This document shows, in pieces, positions 61,301-64,000 of a stretch of 64,000 bases of DNA (the stretch's first letter is position 1; every line of letters begins with the position of its first letter). The position numbers and the translations under genes are program-made. A model generated the notes under the pieces. It did no database searches and was not told the origin of the DNA. It saw only the letters and a list, made by a program, of their open reading frames with translations. The stretch comes from Falciphora oryzae. Its lineage: Eukaryota; Ascomycota; Sordariomycetes; Magnaporthales; Magnaporthaceae. The DNA is taken from NCBI GenBank assembly GCA_000733355.1, contig JNVV01000023.1, positions 441,366 to 505,365 of the forward strand, read 5' to 3'.

Positions 61301-64000
61301 TTAATGTCTAAGACGTCTCTCTATTTCTCTGCTGAAATTTCTTTCTGTACGGCCAGGGGTATTTCTTTAGTTCTCCTTTTCTCAAAGTTTAAAATTCTCA
61401 GACCCTTAAACGCTAAACACACTGCCCGGCTGAAAGCTCTTCGTGCCAAGGCGGCACAATACTCTGGTTAAACCTGCCTTGGTTAGCGGGACCAGTCTAC
61501 AAGACACACGCTCGCTCTTCCCCTTTTCTCGAGCTAGCTCCTCGATCTCCCGGGGGACCAGGATGAAGGCATCCGGCGAGGAGACTGCATGCTCCTTCAC
61601 CTCTGTCCTGCTCGTTTGTCCGACACACTATGAGCAGATTCTTGAGGAACCCCACCCCTTTGAACGCCCCCAAACGTTACCCGTCACCCCATGCCCCCAC
61701 GTATCCAGCAGTGTGTGTTTGATTTGCTAACAAGTGGCAGTCGAGATTTATCTTCTGCCTCCTTCGTAAACTCGTATAATGATATCGTATCGGGCGTATG
61801 CCTTTGTGTGTGTGTGTGTGTGCGTATGTGTGTGCGTGTGTATGTGCTTGTGCGTAGACAGGTACTTGTACATGTGTGTCCAGACCTCTGCCCTCTGCTC
61901 TGCGATCCCTGGCCCTCATGCTGTATTTGACTTTGTGCTTCCACTGCCAAGCTTACTGGACAGGAAGGAGAGGCTCCTCGCAAGTGCCCAAGCATGGTGG
62001 CCAGTACGCCAGCCCCCATCAGTGTTTGACAGGCACCACAAAAAAAAGTGATCGGACTGTTTGATTTGAAGTGTGGGGGGGAAGAGTGACACGTGCAGCA
62101 CCCGAGACTCTCGCTCGTCATATCTGGATACTGGAGGTGGGTGAGTGTGATACCTCGTTGCTTTCTTTTTTTTTCCTTTTTCCCTTCTGTCTGTCAGTGC
62201 CGAAGCCTCCATCTTCTAGTTCTTTTCGTCGGCATGAAGCCTCGTGTCATTGTGCTGCATTGGTCTATATCAAATTCGAGCTGTCACTTTCCAGTATTTT
62301 GTCCGACCGGCAGCGTCTTTGGTCCTTCGTGCTCTTCTACACGTGGTCCCTGATGTTGTAACCCCCTACCCTCCTCGGTCGTTAATCTCCATGGCATCAA
62401 AGCAATCAAGCAAACAGCAAACCATCTCGTCCCCTGTCGGTGGCCTAGGGACGTGGGACGCAGCTGCGGTGGGGCCAAGCGACACAATAGCTACTGCTTG
62501 GCTTCTGCTTGACCCATGGTCTAGCCCTGGGGAACGTGACGCAGCAGCAGAGGAGGAAATTTCTTCCAGAGATGGGCATGTGGTCATGTGGGTGAGGATA
62601 TCATGTGGCTTTCCCTCGTCTCCTTTCCACTGCCTAGTTTGCTTTTCCTCCCCGTAATTATCTCTTTCTCATTTCAGAAGCACGTCATGATTGCCCCGGT
62701 GATGCATGACATGCTTGTTACATCTATCAAGACGAGCTACCAGAGCTGGGCTTGTTTGTACTCTGCAATTAATTAGGGAGAAAATATGTGGAGGAAGAAA
62801 AAGCCACACTTGCAACTGGAAGGGGTCACGGCAATCAAAGCCGGTCAGCGGAAGAGTCGATGATGATTCGTCCCGAGGTCGGCGCCAAGGGGACGAAGAG
62901 CTGTGGCCTACCTCGTATTGATAGCGCAGTCTGCGAGACATTGCCCCTTTTTCTGCCCTCGGCTCGTCTTGCTCGTCGTTTACTTGTCAGTTTTAATTAT
63001 TTGCGTGTTTGTCGTTGCGCATCCCCCAGCGCAGGAAAGGTGCATTGCTTGCTGCATGTGGATGTGTTTGCTCGACACCGTGAGGGAAAAGCCGGAAGCG
63101 GCATTGGCTTGCCCCGACCAATGACAGCCCCCTGCACCCGTCTCTTGTTTGTTTGCCCGCGACGAGGGTGGGAGGGGGAAAGCTGCAGCGACCATTATCG
63201 CCGCGTGGACAGCGAGGCAAGCAAGCACCCTACCCTGACCACCCCTCAAACGAATGCCTGCGCCCAGGCTTTCCGGATCCAGGCCACGCCGTTGACCGTG
63301 TGATTGCATGCAAACCGTGCAAGGAAGCAAGGAAGGCCCTAGGAGGGGAGCGCGTTTGGCAAACCTGGAATTGGGGAAATGGGGCCGGCTGCCATGGAAC
63401 TGCAGGTTTGCAGCAGCAGCAGCCAGGCTGGAGGATATTACCACCCACCCGGTTAGGAGGACGGCTTGTTGGGAAGAGAGGAGGTTAGACCAAAAAAACG
63501 CCCGGCAAGCAGGGCAAGAAGAGGGATGAACAGAAACAGAAAGAACCACAACAGAACGAGCACGCATGGAGGGATAGGAGGGGGCCGGCCGACGCCCTGG
63601 ATGCCGCGGCGCTGCTGTCAAAGCTGTCAAAGCTGTCAAAAAGGCTCCGGACCACCCCCCTTTACCTGGTACCGGTGCGCTCCGGCTGCCGCCGACACTG
63701 CTGAACCGGTGAGTTCCGACGGCGCACCGGAGGTCCCAGTCACACTTGGTAGGTGGTTACATTCTCTTTTTTTCGCCAACGGTCTCGGGCATTGTAGATA
63801 GATTGCGGCCCTTTCCCCCCGCTTGCTGTTTGTGTGTGTGTGCTTGTGTGTGTATAGTGCACCATAGGATGGCGACCGTTTCTGGCTGCCAGGAGGGAGT
63901 GTGCCCGCCTGGGTGCTGCTTTGTTTGGAGGTGTGTGTTTGCCCGCTAGGGAATTTCTCTGCTTCTTGGTTAATTTCCTTCTGCATGCTGGATACCTGCC
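58318..64000. promoter_or_regulatory. Very long upstream region of the second Zn2Cys6 gene; no gene seen
   Basis: 5.7 kb without a supported gene. It holds purine- or pyrimidine-rich tracts (A-rich 58790-58825, A22 at 60797, T15 at 61051, A8 at 62040), (GT)n tracts at about 61803-61855 and 63826-63858, and three perfect 9-bp repeats GCTGTCAAA at 63614-63640. Open frames occur on both strands with no domain; several on the minus strand upstream of 58317 could be upstream ORFs of a long leader. Confidence 0.5.
61803..61855. repeat. (GT)n-rich microsatellite
   Basis: Alternating TG runs interrupted by CGTA and CTTG words; only translates to Cys/Val repeats. Confidence 0.8.

Noticed and set aside
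62388..62657. Plus-strand frame MASKQSSKQQ...
   Set aside because: Open on both strands with no domain, and no splice or conservation evidence available.
1..64000. CRISPR arrays, operons, rRNA genes
   Set aside because: No spaced direct-repeat arrays or rRNA text seen; introns and RIP mark a fungal nuclear genome.

Overview
The window is genomic DNA of a filamentous ascomycete (Pezizomycotina, most likely a Sordariomycete). The evidence is short spliceosomal introns (56-141 bp, GTRNGT...CTRAY...YAG), two Zn2Cys6 regulators, a HET-domain gene, GC-rich genes, and repeats altered by C:G-to-T:A transitions as expected from repeat-induced point mutation (RIP). Two runs of N (31580-31823 and 55088-55371) are scaffold gaps.

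Bases 1-25600 are a nested graveyard of mobile elements, and the nest can be peeled. A 5'-truncated LINE on the minus strand (1 to about 1525) is followed by two convergent decayed genes: a DUF6589-like protein (1791-5112, +) cut by a solo LTR, and a RecQ-like helicase (5171-7310, -). Next is a pogo-type DNA transposon whose transposase lies in three pieces (8219-8652, 17829-18380, 25275-25491). Its first interruption (8655-17826) is a foldback MITE (A) that itself received MITE B (carrying MITE C) and MITE D. MITE D in turn received a 7.4-kb LINE (10101-17541) flanked by a 17-bp duplication. The second interruption is a complete gypsy chromovirus (18381-25274) with 285-bp LTRs and a CCGAT duplication. 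The LINE's 3' third holds an antisense gene remnant with a convincing intron, which I cannot identify.

From 25.6 kb onward the DNA is ordinary, GC-rich and genic. In order: a small hypothetical gene (-), a Zn2Cys6 regulator (+, 4 exons), a hypothetical membrane protein (-), an unmutated solo LTR of copia type, a single-pass membrane protein with a Cys-rich ectodomain (+), a secreted alpha/beta-hydrolase (-), a HET-domain gene with two lesions (-), an isoflavone-reductase-like NAD(P)-binding protein (+), an MFS sugar-transporter-like protein of the yeast YBR241C/VPS73 type (+), an Asp/Glu/hydantoin racemase of the DCG1 type (-), a tiny helix-turn-helix ORF (-), a large acidic coilin-like nuclear protein (+), and a second Zn2Cys6 regulator (-, 3 exons) with a very long upstream region reaching the end of the window.

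No metabolic cluster is evident; the genes look like independent loci. The most interesting material is the repeat island: the paired DUF6589/helicase genes, the exactly reconstructable nest, and the antisense intron-bearing gene inside the LINE. Coordinates of decayed elements are read from alignable ends and interrupted reading frames and are approximate unless a duplication is given.
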